61,411 nt of DNA from Bdellovibrionales bacterium (GTDB lineage Bacteria > Pseudomonadota > Alphaproteobacteria > UBA9219). The translations under genes were made by a program, and so were the position numbers. The notes under the pieces are model-generated. The model had not been told where the DNA came from, ran no database searches, and was given only the letters and a program-made list of their open reading frames with translations. The DNA lies in contig JBAZRW010000008.1 in assembly GCA_041662785.1 (NCBI GenBank), positions 1 to 61,411 of the forward strand, read 5' to 3'. How positions within the stretch are numbered: position 1 is the stretch's first letter; every line of letters starts with the position of its first letter. Of this stretch, positions 25,113-33,386 are shown in pieces.

Positions 25113-25429
25113 TGTTGCTTGACGAGCTTCAACAGCGTTACGGCCTTTATGTTACCGAATTGGTGCGTCAGGCCTTAACGCTGGAGGAATTCAACCGCCT
25201 CGAAATTGAAGAGTTAGTGACGTACTTTGAATTGAAGGCTGAGCGTACCTATGAAGAGTACCGCCGCCATCAAGTACAGCCTCACCCCTCCCAAAGCCCA
25301 ACGGAATCCAAAGACGATTATTTGAATATCTTGCACCGCCGTTGGCAGCAGTCCGAGGAAATGGCGCAGACCGTCCTTTCCGCCGAAAAGGACTATTACG
25401 AATCCCATGCCCACGCCCTTGAGGCGTAA
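25112..25429 (+). CDS. Hypothetical protein coupled to ferredoxin
   Basis: A 105-residue, largely helical, acidic protein with no signal or membrane segment; not recognised. The ATG overlaps the ferredoxin stop (TAATG), which argues for translational coupling and this start rather than an earlier in-frame codon inside the ferredoxin gene. LEEFNRLEIEELVTYFELKAERTYEEYRR suggests a long amphipathic helix. By context it may assist the ferredoxin/reductase pair, but nothing in its sequence shows how. Confidence 0.65.
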   Translation: MLLDELQQRYGLYVTELVRQALTLEEFNRLEIEELVTYFELKAERTYEEYRRHQVQPHPSQSPTESKDDYLNILHRRWQQSEEMAQTVLSAEKDYYESHAHALEA

Positions 25430-25434
25430 CGCCC

Positions 25435-26748
25435 TTAACCCGCCGCTAAGACCCGTTTCCATACCTTACGGGCGTGGCGCGTGTAGTATTTCAAATCAAA
25501 GCAGGCCTTCAGCGTTTTGTGATCGACCTTCTTTTGAATGGTCGGGTCGGCCTTGATGCGCTCTTCGAACGAGGCCTGTTTGCCAGATTGAATATCGTCC
25601 CAGACCTTCATCGCGGTGCTTTGCACGAGGGCATAGGAATCCTCGCGGCTCATGCCGGCTTGGGTTAGCGCCAGCAAAACGCGCTGCGAGAAATAAAGGC
25701 CGCCAAGGGATTCCAGATTGACCTTGATGCGCTCCTTGTAAATCACCATGCCGTCAATAAGGCCGGTGAGGCGGGTGAGGGCGAAGTCGAGGGCAATCGT
25801 AGCATCGGGGGCAAAGACGCGCTCCACCGACGAATGCGAGATATCGCGTTCATGCCATAGCGCGACGTTTTCCAGCGCGGGCGTAACCGCTGCGCGAACG
25901 ATGCGGGCAAGACCCGTCAGGTTTTCGGCCAGAATGGGGTTGCGCTTGTGCGGCATGGCGCTAGAGCCTTTTTGCCCTTTGGCGAAAGGTTCCTCGGCCT
26001 CGCGCACTTCGCTGCGTTGCAGGTGGCGCATTTCAATCGCGAAATTCTCAATCGACGCGGCGATGACGCCCATCGTCGCAAAGAACATCGCGTGACGATC
26101 ACGCGGGATGACCTGCGTTGATATCGGCTCAACCGCCAGACCCATTTTCTTGGCGACGTGCGCTTCGACGCGTGGATCGACCGTAGCAAAGCTCCCCACG
26201 GGGCCAGAGATCGCGCAGGTCGCTATTTCTTTTTGCGCGGCGATCATGCGTTTTTTCGCCCGTGCAAAGGCGGCGTAGTGGCTGGCCAGCTTGATGCCGA
26301 AGCTGGTCGGCTCGGCATGAATGCCGTGGCTGCGGCCAATTGTCGGGATGTCGATGGTTTCATCCACGCGCTTTTTCAAAGCCGCGATGACGTGGTCAAG
26401 CCCTTCGATCAGAAGATCGGCGGCTTGTTTCATTTGAATGGAGAGCGTGGTGTCCAAAATGTCGCTGGAGGTCATGCCTTGATGCACAAAGCGGGCATCG
26501 GGGCCGATAGACGCCGCCAGATCGGTCAGGAAGGCCAGCACGTCATGGCGTGTCGTCTTCTCAATCTCATCGATCCGCGCAATGTCCCACTTGCCCTTTT
26601 TCCAAACGGCTTTGGCCGCAGAAGCGGGAATCACGCCAAGCTCGGCCTGAGCGTCGCAAGCATGGGCTTCAATCTCAAACCAGATACGGAACCTGTTCTC
26701 AGGCTCCCATATCTGCGTCATCTGGTGACGCGCATAACGAGGGATCAT
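25435..26748 (-). CDS. purB: Adenylosuccinate lyase PurB
   Basis: A 437-residue fumarase/aspartase-superfamily lyase. The signature loop GSSAMPHKRNPI is intact, the TSSDILDTT block and the SHGIHAEP segment with the catalytic His are present, and the N-terminal IPRYARHQMTQIW is typical of the bacterial short form. It acts twice in purine synthesis, cleaving SAICAR and adenylosuccinate. A lipoprotein gene lies 6 nt upstream on the same strand. It converges with the ferredoxin operon with 5 bp between stops. Confidence 0.97.
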   Translation of the reverse strand: MIPRYARHQMTQIWEPENRFRIWFEIEAHACDAQAELGVIPASAAKAVWKKGKWDIARIDEIEKTTRHDVLAFLTDLAASIGPDARFVHQGMTSSDILDTTLSIQMKQAADLLIEGLDHVIAALKKRVDETIDIPTIGRSHGIHAEPTSFGIKLASHYAAFARAKKRMIAAQKEIATCAISGPVGSFATVDPRVEAHVAKKMGLAVEPISTQVIPRDRHAMFFATMGVIAASIENFAIEMRHLQRSEVREAEEPFAKGQKGSSAMPHKRNPILAENLTGLARIVRAAVTPALENVALWHERDISHSSVERVFAPDATIALDFALTRLTGLIDGMVIYKERIKVNLESLGGLYFSQRVLLALTQAGMSREDSYALVQSTAMKVWDDIQSGKQASFEERIKADPTIQKKVDHKTLKACFDLKYYTRHARKVWKRVLAAG

Positions 26749-26754
26749 GGCCGC

Positions 26755-27159
26755 TTATTCCGCCGTCGCGGCTGCGCAAAGAGCGCCACCGCCCGCTAAA
26801 GGCATGCGGCCAGAGCAAGAGGTGACCTCCCACCCACGCGCGCGCATGCACTCGGCAACCACAAGGCTGGGTTGTTGCTTGCACTCTGCGCTGCTGCCCT
26901 TCATTGTGCGAACAATCGCTGTTTCAGCGTAGCGCTGCTTTTCCGGTTGGAATTGTACCAACTCAGGCTGCGGGACGTTGGCAGGGTAAATGCCGCAGGT
27001 GCATTGGCTAAGATCGAAATCCAGCTTCCTTTGCGCTTTTTCCAGCGGCATCAGGATATTGGGTTCGCTGATCGGACGCCAGAACTCGGCTGTCGAGACG
27101 AAGGTGGAACAAGCGGCAAGAGCCAAAACAGCAAAAAAACCGATAAGAGGACGGCGCAT
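26755..27159 (-). CDS. Hypothetical lipoprotein
   Basis: A 134-residue protein with a type II signal peptide (MRRPLIGFFAVLALAAC) and lipobox LAAC, so it is probably anchored to the outer membrane. The mature part has several Cys (CTCG, ECKQQ, ECM, SCSG, LCAA), which suggests disulfide bonds. The domain is not recognised. It is the first gene of a unit with purB, at a spacing of 6 nt, which may reflect shared transcription only. Confidence 0.75.
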   Translation of the reverse strand: MRRPLIGFFAVLALAACSTFVSTAEFWRPISEPNILMPLEKAQRKLDFDLSQCTCGIYPANVPQPELVQFQPEKQRYAETAIVRTMKGSSAECKQQPSLVVAECMRARGWEVTSCSGRMPLAGGGALCAAATAE

Positions 27160-27229
27160 AGAAAAACTCCCTGTTAGATCCTGCCCACTATTGGCGAAAA
27201 AACGCCGAATCGCAAGCGCTGAACAACAA

Positions 27230-27266
27230 AAAACGACATAAGACCCCCTTTTTCTTATGTCGTTTT
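27230..27266. terminator. Bidirectional Rho-independent terminator
   Basis: Perfect 14-bp stem AAAACGACATAAGA/TCTTATGTCGTTTT with a CCCCCTTTT loop. For minus-strand genes at 27298-27899 it lies 32 bp past the last stop. A/T runs on both sides allow either direction. Confidence 0.8.
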
Positions 27267-27297
27267 GCTTAATTTATGGTGAAGAAGGCCGTGGCCT

Positions 27298-27489
27298 TTA
27301 AGGCTTGCCAACGGCACGGGAGATTTCTTGCTGCAAACAATGAGACACCGCATGAAAGCCCGTGTAGGTAAAGACGTTCCAGCCCATCGATTCCTTGGCC
27401 GCCAGAAAAAGAACCCCGACGCCGATTGAGAAAAACAGCCAAAGGATCAATAGGCCTACCATGAAAAATGCTTTGGCTATCTTTTTCAT
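27298..27489 (-). CDS. Small membrane protein
   Basis: A 63-residue protein with one long hydrophobic segment (AFFMVGLLILWLFFSIGVGVLFL, about 7-29) and a short polar tail. The ATG shares a base with the stop of the upstream gene (TAATG), which supports translation. Function unknown. It is short and has no recognised family. Confidence 0.5.
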   Translation of the reverse strand: MKKIAKAFFMVGLLILWLFFSIGVGVLFLAAKESMGWNVFTYTGFHAVSHCLQQEISRAVGKP

Positions 27490-27899
27490 TAATGAACTTC
27501 ATAAGGGTTTGAGGAATAGGTGCGCGTGGAATCTGCCGGAGAGCCGAACGAGAACGCATCGCTGTTATGCCCTGAAGCCTGATCAAAGGAATCTTGGATC
27601 ATCACGCGCAATTTTACGCGAAAAGCCATGCGGTCTTGCACAGGCTTTGGTAAATCCGTCATTTTTAAAACGCTTTTTTTCAAGAGAGCCATCACGACAT
27701 CTTCGACGGCGCGGGACATTTCGGCGTCGGTGCGCCGTAATTCGAATAGAGCTTCTTCAATTTTCTTGGGGTCTTGACCGTTTTGCTCCAGAAAAGAGGT
27801 TAGATCCGGATGGTCATAAGGAACCATCTCTGCGCCATGAATGGACTGAACAGAGGCGCGAACAACTTTCCCTGATGTATCGCGGAGGATGAAGGGCAT
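27489..27899 (-). CDS. Conserved hypothetical protein ('tryptophan synthase beta-like' family)
   Basis: A 136-residue soluble protein. The N-terminus (MPFILRDTSGKVV ... DHPDLTSFL) and the block AEMSRAVEDVVMALLKKSVLKMTDLP match a small alphaproteobacterial group that databases misleadingly label tryptophan synthase beta-like. No PLP-binding lysine or other TrpB motif is present, so enzyme activity is not supported. The C-terminal 30 residues are Ser-rich. It forms a two-gene unit with the small membrane protein downstream. Confidence 0.7.
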   Translation of the reverse strand: MPFILRDTSGKVVRASVQSIHGAEMVPYDHPDLTSFLEQNGQDPKKIEEALFELRRTDAEMSRAVEDVVMALLKKSVLKMTDLPKPVQDRMAFRVKLRVMIQDSFDQASGHNSDAFSFGSPADSTRTYSSNPYEVH

Positions 27900-28059
27900 A
27901 GGGTTTTCTCTTTAGGGAGCGAGTCGGGACATATCATTCTAACAACATTATCCTTTTCGAGTTCTTAATAATTAGAAAAAAAGAAAAAGGTTTCTTTTTG
28001 AAGTCGAAGGCATTAGAAAACGGCTCTTATTTTCCTTATACCATTCAGGAGTGTTCACC

Positions 28060-28314
28060 ATGACCAAAGAATCTTCCGGCGAAGTTTCCAGCGAGCGTCT
28101 GCGTTCTTTTATTCTTCGTATTGAAAAGCTTGAAGAATCGAAAGCCGCTGTTATGGAAGATATTAAAGATGTCTATGGCGAGGCTAAAAGTGTAGGGTTT
28201 GATATTAAAATCATCCGCAAAATCGTTAGCCTTCGTAAGATGGAAGTTGAAAAGCGTCGCGAAGAAGAGGAATTGTTGGATTTGTACAAATCCGCTTTGG
28301 GGATGGAAGTTTAA
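28060..28314 (+). CDS. gapR: GapR-type nucleoid-associated protein (DUF2312)
   Basis: An 84-residue, all-helical, highly charged protein. ERLRSFILRIEKLEESKAAVMEDIKDVYGEAKSVGFD followed by IRKIVSLRK matches the DUF2312/GapR family nearly throughout. In Caulobacter GapR forms tetramers that clamp overtwisted DNA ahead of the replication fork and RNA polymerase. The start at 28060 is set by AGGAG 8 nt upstream, rather than the GTG nine bases earlier. A lytic transglycosylase gene begins 23 bp after it, which is probably not a functional link. Confidence 0.93.
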   Translation: MTKESSGEVSSERLRSFILRIEKLEESKAAVMEDIKDVYGEAKSVGFDIKIIRKIVSLRKMEVEKRREEEELLDLYKSALGMEV

Positions 28315-28337
28315 ACAACACAAAGGGCGCAGAAATC

Positions 28338-29336
28338 ATGTCTTTTAAGACGGCAAAACTTCTAAAAGCGCTTTCTTTTGTTTTCTTACTTTCTCCCTTT
28401 ATGAACCCCGCTTTCGCGCAGGACCAGCAGGGATTCCGTGCGTGGCTAGACCAACTGGCGCCAGAGATGATCGCGCAGGGCATTGCGCCCGCGACCTTGG
28501 AAAAGGTTTGGCCGACGCTGACCCTTGATGAAAGCGTGATCGAGCTTGACTGCAAGCAGCCCGAACACAAAGTAACCCTCGCGCAATATCTTAAAAATAC
28601 GCTGCCCGAGGCGCGGCTTCGCAAGGGGCGTGACTTGTTGGATGAAAATCGTGTGGTCTTGGATGCTGTGGCGGCGCGGTATGGCGTTCCGGCGTCAACG
28701 ATTGTTGCCCTTTGGGGGATCGAGAGCAGCTTTGGCGATAATCGCGGCGATAATTCCGTGATCAATTCTTTGGCGACGTTGGCCTATGAAGGCCGCCGCG
28801 CCGACTTCTTTAAAAAGGAAATGGTTGAGGCTTTGCACATCATGGATGAGGAGGGCGGTGAGCCTTCGTTTTTGCAGCAAGGCTCATGGGCGGGCGCGAT
28901 GGGGCAGTGCCAGTTTATGCCCTCCACCTACCGGCGTTATGCCGTGGATTTCGATGGCGACGGGCGGCGCGACATCGGGGACAATCTTGGCGATGTTTTT
29001 GCCTCGATGGCAAACTATCTGGCCGCTGAGGGATGGAAGCGTGGCATCGGCTGGGGCAAAGAGGTCATTACCCTCCGTCCCGTTCCCGCCAATCTGCTGG
29101 GTTTGGAAACGCCTCAAGACTTGGCCGTGTGGAAAAAGGAGGGCGTTCGTAACTTTTCTGGTCATGCCCTGACCGCCGATCAAGAAAAAGCCTATCTTAT
29201 ACAACCCGATGGCGTGGGTGGACGCAGCTTTCTGGTCTATGATAACTTCCTTGCGTTGATGAAGTGGAATCGCTCCACTTACTTTGCCACTGCGGTTGGC
29301 CTGTTTTCGAATGCGCTAGAGCGCACTAGGGGCTAG
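28338..29336 (+). CDS. Lytic murein transglycosylase (MltB family)
   Basis: A 332-residue protein with a signal peptide (FVFLLSPFMNPAFAQ) and no lipobox, so probably periplasmic. The SLT_2 domain holds the catalytic Glu in WGIESSFGDNRG, the AGAMGQCQFMPSTYRRYAVDFDGDGRRDI block that is diagnostic of MltB-type enzymes, and a final VYDNFLALMKWNRSTYFA. These enzymes cleave the MurNAc-GlcNAc bond and leave 1,6-anhydroMurNAc ends. No C-terminal peptidoglycan-binding domain is present. The next genes (rlpA, D,D-carboxypeptidase) also act on the wall. Confidence 0.93.
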   Translation: MSFKTAKLLKALSFVFLLSPFMNPAFAQDQQGFRAWLDQLAPEMIAQGIAPATLEKVWPTLTLDESVIELDCKQPEHKVTLAQYLKNTLPEARLRKGRDLLDENRVVLDAVAARYGVPASTIVALWGIESSFGDNRGDNSVINSLATLAYEGRRADFFKKEMVEALHIMDEEGGEPSFLQQGSWAGAMGQCQFMPSTYRRYAVDFDGDGRRDIGDNLGDVFASMANYLAAEGWKRGIGWGKEVITLRPVPANLLGLETPQDLAVWKKEGVRNFSGHALTADQEKAYLIQPDGVGGRSFLVYDNFLALMKWNRSTYFATAVGLFSNALERTRG

Positions 29337-29374
29337 CCTAAATAGGTTGCTGAAAATTTGGAAACAAACCAAAA

Positions 29375-30508
29375 ATGCTTCAATATAAAAAACTATCTAA
29401 ACTAAACGGGATCCCCGCTTTCGCGGGGATGACAAGTGTTGGATTGAAAAAAAACAATAACCCCGTCATTCCCGCGCCCTCGTCCCGCCGCTCTTGCGGC
29501 GGGCGAAAGGGCAAAGCGGGAATCCCGTTTTCTTTTTTTTCCTTCCGTTTTAGCGCATCAAAACGTCGTTTTGTCCTACGCATCGCGTGCGTCCTATTGC
29601 TGGGCTTTCTGTCAGCCTGTGGGGGAGGGCGCGGAAGTCATTACTCTCCCAAAGGAACACCCGGAGCCGCGGGCTATTACAAAGTTGGCAAGCCTTATCA
29701 AATTAAAGATAACTGGTATTACCCCAAAGAAGATTACAGCTATGACGAGACGGGCATTGCCTCATGGTATGGCGCGGACTTTCATGAACTCAAAACCGCC
29801 AACGGCGAAACCTATAACAAGAATGAGTTAACGGCGGCGCATAAAACCTTGCCGATGCCCAGCCTCGCACGGGTCACCAACCTTGAGAATGGGCGCTCTA
29901 TCGTTGTGCGCGTTAATGATCGCGGGCCGTTTTCTGGCGCGCGCGTGATCGATGTCTCGCAACGCGCCGCGCAGCTTTTGGGTTTTGAAAGGCAAGGGAC
30001 GGCCAAAGTGCGCGTGCAAGTTTTAGCCGATGAAAGCAAAGCCATCGCCGATGCCATGCGCTCCTATGGCGGTTCATCGACAAAGACAACGGATCAAATC
30101 GTCGCCTCGGCCCAGCAGGCTCATCAGCCAACAACGTCTTCACCGTTCACGTCATCGAATGCCTCGGTTGAGGTCATGCCGCTTGATGCGCTGCCGCCGC
30201 CTCAACCTGCGCCGACGTCGATGACGATGGCCTCGGTCAAGCCTGTGGCCGAATATGTGCAGCTGCCCGTGACGGGTAAGAACCAGATATTTGTGCAGGC
30301 GGGCGCGTTCACGAATAGCGGCAATGCGCAGAGGCTGCAGCAAAGCTTAAAGAAAACGGGCGTTGTTAACGTTGTCGAGGCCTTGGTCAAGGGCGTCAAA
30401 TACTATAGAGTCCGAGTCGGGCCGATTGATTCCGTCGCACTGGCCGATAAAACCCTTAAAAAGGTCGTTGGTGCGGGGGCTCAGGGCGCTCGCATTATTG
30501 TCGATTAG
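29375..30508 (+). CDS. rlpA: RlpA-like lytic transglycosylase with SPOR domain; repeat-derived N-terminus
   Basis: The open frame encodes 377 residues. A lipoprotein signal (RRFVLRIACVLLLGFLSAC, Cys82) is followed by the double-psi beta-barrel RlpA domain (YDETGIASWYGADFHELKTA; the catalytic Asp lies in VNDRGPFSGARVIDVS), a Ser/Thr/Pro linker and a C-terminal SPOR domain (about 295-375, FVQAGAFTNSGNAQRLQQSL). RlpA cuts naked glycan strands at the division site, where SPOR binds denuded glycan. No ATG, GTG or TTG lies between the repeat at 29405-29532 and the signal core. The true start must therefore be in repeat DNA (ATG at 29375 or 29429) or be non-standard. Confidence 0.88.
   Translation: MLQYKKLSKLNGIPAFAGMTSVGLKKNNNPVIPAPSSRRSCGGRKGKAGIPFSFFSFRFSASKRRFVLRIACVLLLGFLSACGGGRGSHYSPKGTPGAAGYYKVGKPYQIKDNWYYPKEDYSYDETGIASWYGADFHELKTANGETYNKNELTAAHKTLPMPSLARVTNLENGRSIVVRVNDRGPFSGARVIDVSQRAAQLLGFERQGTAKVRVQVLADESKAIADAMRSYGGSSTKTTDQIVASAQQAHQPTTSSPFTSSNASVEVMPLDALPPPQPAPTSMTMASVKPVAEYVQLPVTGKNQIFVQAGAFTNSGNAQRLQQSLKKTGVVNVVEALVKGVKYYRVRVGPIDSVALADKTLKKVVGAGAQGARIIVD
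29405..29532. repeat. Paired mosaic repeat overlapping the 5' end of rlpA
   Basis: A tail-to-tail pair: CGGGATCCCCGCTTTCGCGGGGATGAC, spacer, GTCATTCCCGCGCCC with the extended GCCGCTCTTGCGGC inner arm, and GGGAATCCCGTTTTC. It is open in the rlpA frame for its whole length. Confidence 0.85.
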
Positions 30509-30536
30509 AAAACAGCTTGGAAGGACTCTCTCAAAG

Positions 30537-31724
30537 ATGAAGATTCAGATGAAACGTACCGTGGCCTTTTACCTTCTTTCCTTTTTTCTTTTTGCGATTT
30601 CTCCCGCTTCTGCGCAAACGCCTGCGCCTGCACCGACGACTGTGGCTGTCCCCAGCCTTGCGCCTGTTGAAACCTTGGCCAAGCAGGCTGTCGTGATCGA
30701 AGCGTTAACGGGTGATGTCCTGTTCGCCAAGGATGCCGACACGCCCATGCCGACCTCGTCGATGAGCAAGGTTCTGACGATGTATTTGGTGTTTGAGGCG
30801 ATCAAGAATGGCAAATTATCCATGGACTCCATGATCACGGTGAGCGAAGCCGCGTGGAAGCAAGAAGGCTCGCGCATGTTCATCAAGGTGGGCGAGCAGG
30901 TCAAGGTTGAGGATCTTGTGCGTGGCGTGATCATCCAGTCGGGCAATGATGCTGCCGTAGCGCTGGCCGAGGCCGTGGCGGGCGGTGAGGGAAGCTTTGC
31001 CGAGCTGATGAACGCCAAGGCGCAAGCTCTGGGGATGACACACTCGCATTTTGCGAACGCGACGGGTATGCCCGATCCACAGCACTATGCCTCGGCGCGG
31101 GATTTGGCGATCTTAGCGCTGGCGCTGATCCGCGATTTTCCGCAATACTATCACTATTATTCCGAGCAGGAATTTACCTATAACAACATCAAACAAGGCA
31201 ATCGCAACCCGCTTTTGTACCGGAATATGGGCGTGGATGGCGTAAAAACAGGCCACACGGAAGTGGCTGGTTTTGGTCTTATTTCCTCGGCCTTGCGGGA
31301 TGGGCGGCGCATCATGACGGTTGTGAATGGCCTGAAATCGATGCAGGAACGTGCCGATGAACCGGCCAAGCTGATCGAGTGGGCTTATCGCGAATACGGC
31401 CTTTACAACATCATTAACGCGGAAGAAAAAGTCGGTGAGGCTAAGGTTTGGCTGGGCGTTGAGACAACCGTTCCTGTCGTGCCGGAAAAGACGATTTCTA
31501 AAAGCTTGCCGCGCGCGCTGAAGGACAGCGTGAAGGTGAATGTCGTTATGGATAGCGAGACGCAAGCCCCGATCCAAAAGGGTCAGAAAATCGGCAAGGC
31601 CACTATCACGGGCACGAATATGGAAGCTCAAGAAGTCGCGCTGGTCGCGGCCAAGGATGTTCCCACGCTGGGATTCTTTGACGCCTTATGGCACAAAATC
31701 AAACGCAAGCTTGGCAAGGAATAA
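30537..31724 (+). CDS. D-alanyl-D-alanine carboxypeptidase (PBP5/6 type, S11)
   Basis: A 395-residue penicillin-binding protein. A signal peptide (LLSFFLFAISPASAQ) precedes an Ala/Pro linker and the transpeptidase domain. The catalytic triad motifs are SSMSK (Ser-x-x-Lys), SGN in QSGNDAAVALAEA, and KTG in GVKTGHTEVAGFGL. A PBP5 C-terminal beta domain (about 290-375) and a final amphipathic helix (FFDALWHKIKRKLGK) that would hold the enzyme to the inner membrane follow. It trims the terminal D-Ala of stem peptides. The ATG at 30537 follows GGAAGGA by 11 nt; an in-frame start at 30363 would lie inside rlpA. Confidence 0.95.
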   Translation: MKIQMKRTVAFYLLSFFLFAISPASAQTPAPAPTTVAVPSLAPVETLAKQAVVIEALTGDVLFAKDADTPMPTSSMSKVLTMYLVFEAIKNGKLSMDSMITVSEAAWKQEGSRMFIKVGEQVKVEDLVRGVIIQSGNDAAVALAEAVAGGEGSFAELMNAKAQALGMTHSHFANATGMPDPQHYASARDLAILALALIRDFPQYYHYYSEQEFTYNNIKQGNRNPLLYRNMGVDGVKTGHTEVAGFGLISSALRDGRRIMTVVNGLKSMQERADEPAKLIEWAYREYGLYNIINAEEKVGEAKVWLGVETTVPVVPEKTISKSLPRALKDSVKVNVVMDSETQAPIQKGQKIGKATITGTNMEAQEVALVAAKDVPTLGFFDALWHKIKRKLGKE

Positions 31725-31730
31725 AAGCCT

Positions 31731-32372
31731 ATGGGGCGCGGTCGCTTTATAACGCTAGAAGGTGGCGAGGGCGCTGGAAAATCCACGCAAGTGAACCTGA
31801 TCGTCGATCATCTGGCGCAGCGTGGGATCAAGGCGCTTGCGACGCGTGAGGTTGGCGGCACGGCAGGGGCCGAAGATATTCGGCGGCTTTGGCTATCCAA
31901 ACATCAAGGTTTTTGGGATCCGCTGACGGAAGTTTTTCTTATTATGGCGGCGCGGCGTGAGCATTTGACCAAAACGGTTTGGCCAGCGCTAGAGGCTGGC
32001 CATTGGGTTATTTCTGACCGCTTTGTCGATTCCACGCGGGCCTATCAGGGGATTGGTCTGGGGCTTGGCGTGGACGTGATAGACGCGCTTTATCATCAAA
32101 TAGCGGGCGATTTTTGGCCCGATTTGACGCTTGTTTTGGATCTGCCGGTTGAGGCTGGCTTGCAGCGCATGAACGCCCGTAGCGGCGCGGCGCAGGATCG
32201 CTATGAGCAACAAGACACGGCTTTCCATGACGTTTTGCGGCAAGCTTTTTTGACGTTAGCCGCGCAAGAACCGCTGCGTATGGCCGTTATCAACGCCGCC
32301 GAGGCGCAGGCCCCTGTGGCAGCGCAAATCGCGGCCTGCATTGATCCTTTGATTGAATCGGGCATGAAATAA
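31731..32372 (+). CDS. tmk: Thymidylate kinase Tmk
   Basis: A 213-residue P-loop kinase. The Walker A is EGGEGAGKST, the DRFVDSTRAYQG segment carries the DR-Y-type substrate loop, and LVLDLPVEAGLQRMNAR with a downstream RYEQQ lid completes the fold. It converts dTMP to dTDP. It starts 6 nt after the carboxypeptidase stop. The usual partner holB is absent downstream, where mazG lies after about 125 bp without an obvious gene. Confidence 0.95.
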   Translation: MGRGRFITLEGGEGAGKSTQVNLIVDHLAQRGIKALATREVGGTAGAEDIRRLWLSKHQGFWDPLTEVFLIMAARREHLTKTVWPALEAGHWVISDRFVDSTRAYQGIGLGLGVDVIDALYHQIAGDFWPDLTLVLDLPVEAGLQRMNARSGAAQDRYEQQDTAFHDVLRQAFLTLAAQEPLRMAVINAAEAQAPVAAQIAACIDPLIESGMK

Positions 32373-32498
32373 GGTGTTATGGGGCGTTCTATCACCTTTC
32401 CCCTTTGCCTCGCTCCCTAACATGTAATTTAACATAATATATCTTATGCGACAACTCTATGGCGCGTTTTGGTCGGTGCAAAGAAAGGGTAAGCAAGG

Positions 32499-33347
32499 AT
32501 GAGTAAAGAGATGTTGACGGAAGTCCGTGACGAAACTTCTCAAAAAACCAGAGGCATCGATCAGCTTCTTGACGTGATGCGTAAGCTTCGCGACCCTGAA
32601 ACTGGCTGTCCGTGGGACATCAAACAGGACTTTAAATCGCTGGCGCGTTACACGCTTGAGGAAGCCTATGAAGTCGTCGAAGCCATCGAAAATGACGATC
32701 ATGACCACCTGTGCGAGGAGCTGGGCGACCTCCTCCTTCAGATCGTTTTTCAGGCCGAAATTGCGCAGGAAACGGCCCTCTTCTCCTTTGATGATGTTGC
32801 GGCGCGTGAGGCGCACAAGATGATTGAGCGCCATCCGCATGTGTTTGGTGACCGCGCAGGCGTTTCAACAGCCGCCGACGTTCTAAAGAATTGGGAAGCT
32901 GATAAGGCCGCCAAGAAAGCCGCAAAAGCCAAGGACGAGGCTAGGGCACACAGCGTTTTGGATGATGTGAATACCGCCCTGCCCGCTGTATCGCGTGCGT
33001 TAAAACTTCATCAACGCGCGGCGCGTGTTGGCTTTGATTGGGGAAATCCAACGGACATTATTGCAAAAATCCGTGAGGAAACGGATGAGTTGGAAGTGGA
33101 AATTAAAGCCAACACAAACCGCGACGCTTTAGAAATGGAGCTTGGAGACGTTCTTTCTGTCGTGGTTACTCTGGCGCGTCATTTGGAGATTGACCCTGAA
33201 CGTGCTTTGCGTCGTTCTAATCAAAAATTTGAAAGTCGCTTTCGCTTCATCGAAGATTCTTTGCGTCAGCGTGGCCAGCCCATTGCCGAGGCCTCTCTCG
33301 ATGAGATGGAGGCCCTATGGCAAGAGGCAAAAAAAGGGGAGCTATAA
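32499..33347 (+). CDS. mazG: Nucleoside triphosphate pyrophosphohydrolase MazG
   Basis: A 282-residue protein with two MazG domains. The first (about 20-130) holds the marker GCPWDIKQDFKSLARYTLEEAYE and the metal-binding EELGDLLLQIVFQAEIA. The second (about 160-275) has the degenerate KIREETDELEVEI and ELGDVLSVVVTLARHL. MazG hydrolyses NTPs and dNTPs to monophosphates, clearing damaged nucleotides and tuning ppGpp. The length is normal. It ends in a terminator that overlaps its stop codon and it converges with ftsZ. Confidence 0.95.
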   Translation: MSKEMLTEVRDETSQKTRGIDQLLDVMRKLRDPETGCPWDIKQDFKSLARYTLEEAYEVVEAIENDDHDHLCEELGDLLLQIVFQAEIAQETALFSFDDVAAREAHKMIERHPHVFGDRAGVSTAADVLKNWEADKAAKKAAKAKDEARAHSVLDDVNTALPAVSRALKLHQRAARVGFDWGNPTDIIAKIREETDELEVEIKANTNRDALEMELGDVLSVVVTLARHLEIDPERALRRSNQKFESRFRFIEDSLRQRGQPIAEASLDEMEALWQEAKKGEL

Positions 33348-33364
33348 GCCCCCCTTTTTTTTAG
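33330..33364. terminator. Bidirectional terminator between mazG and ftsZ
   Basis: AAAAAAGGGG and CCCCCTTTTTT arms flank AGCTATAAGC, which contains the mazG stop codon. Poly-A and poly-T on either side suit termination of both convergent genes. Confidence 0.75.
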
Positions 33365-33386
33365 AACAAACCTTGGCGATAAAGCT

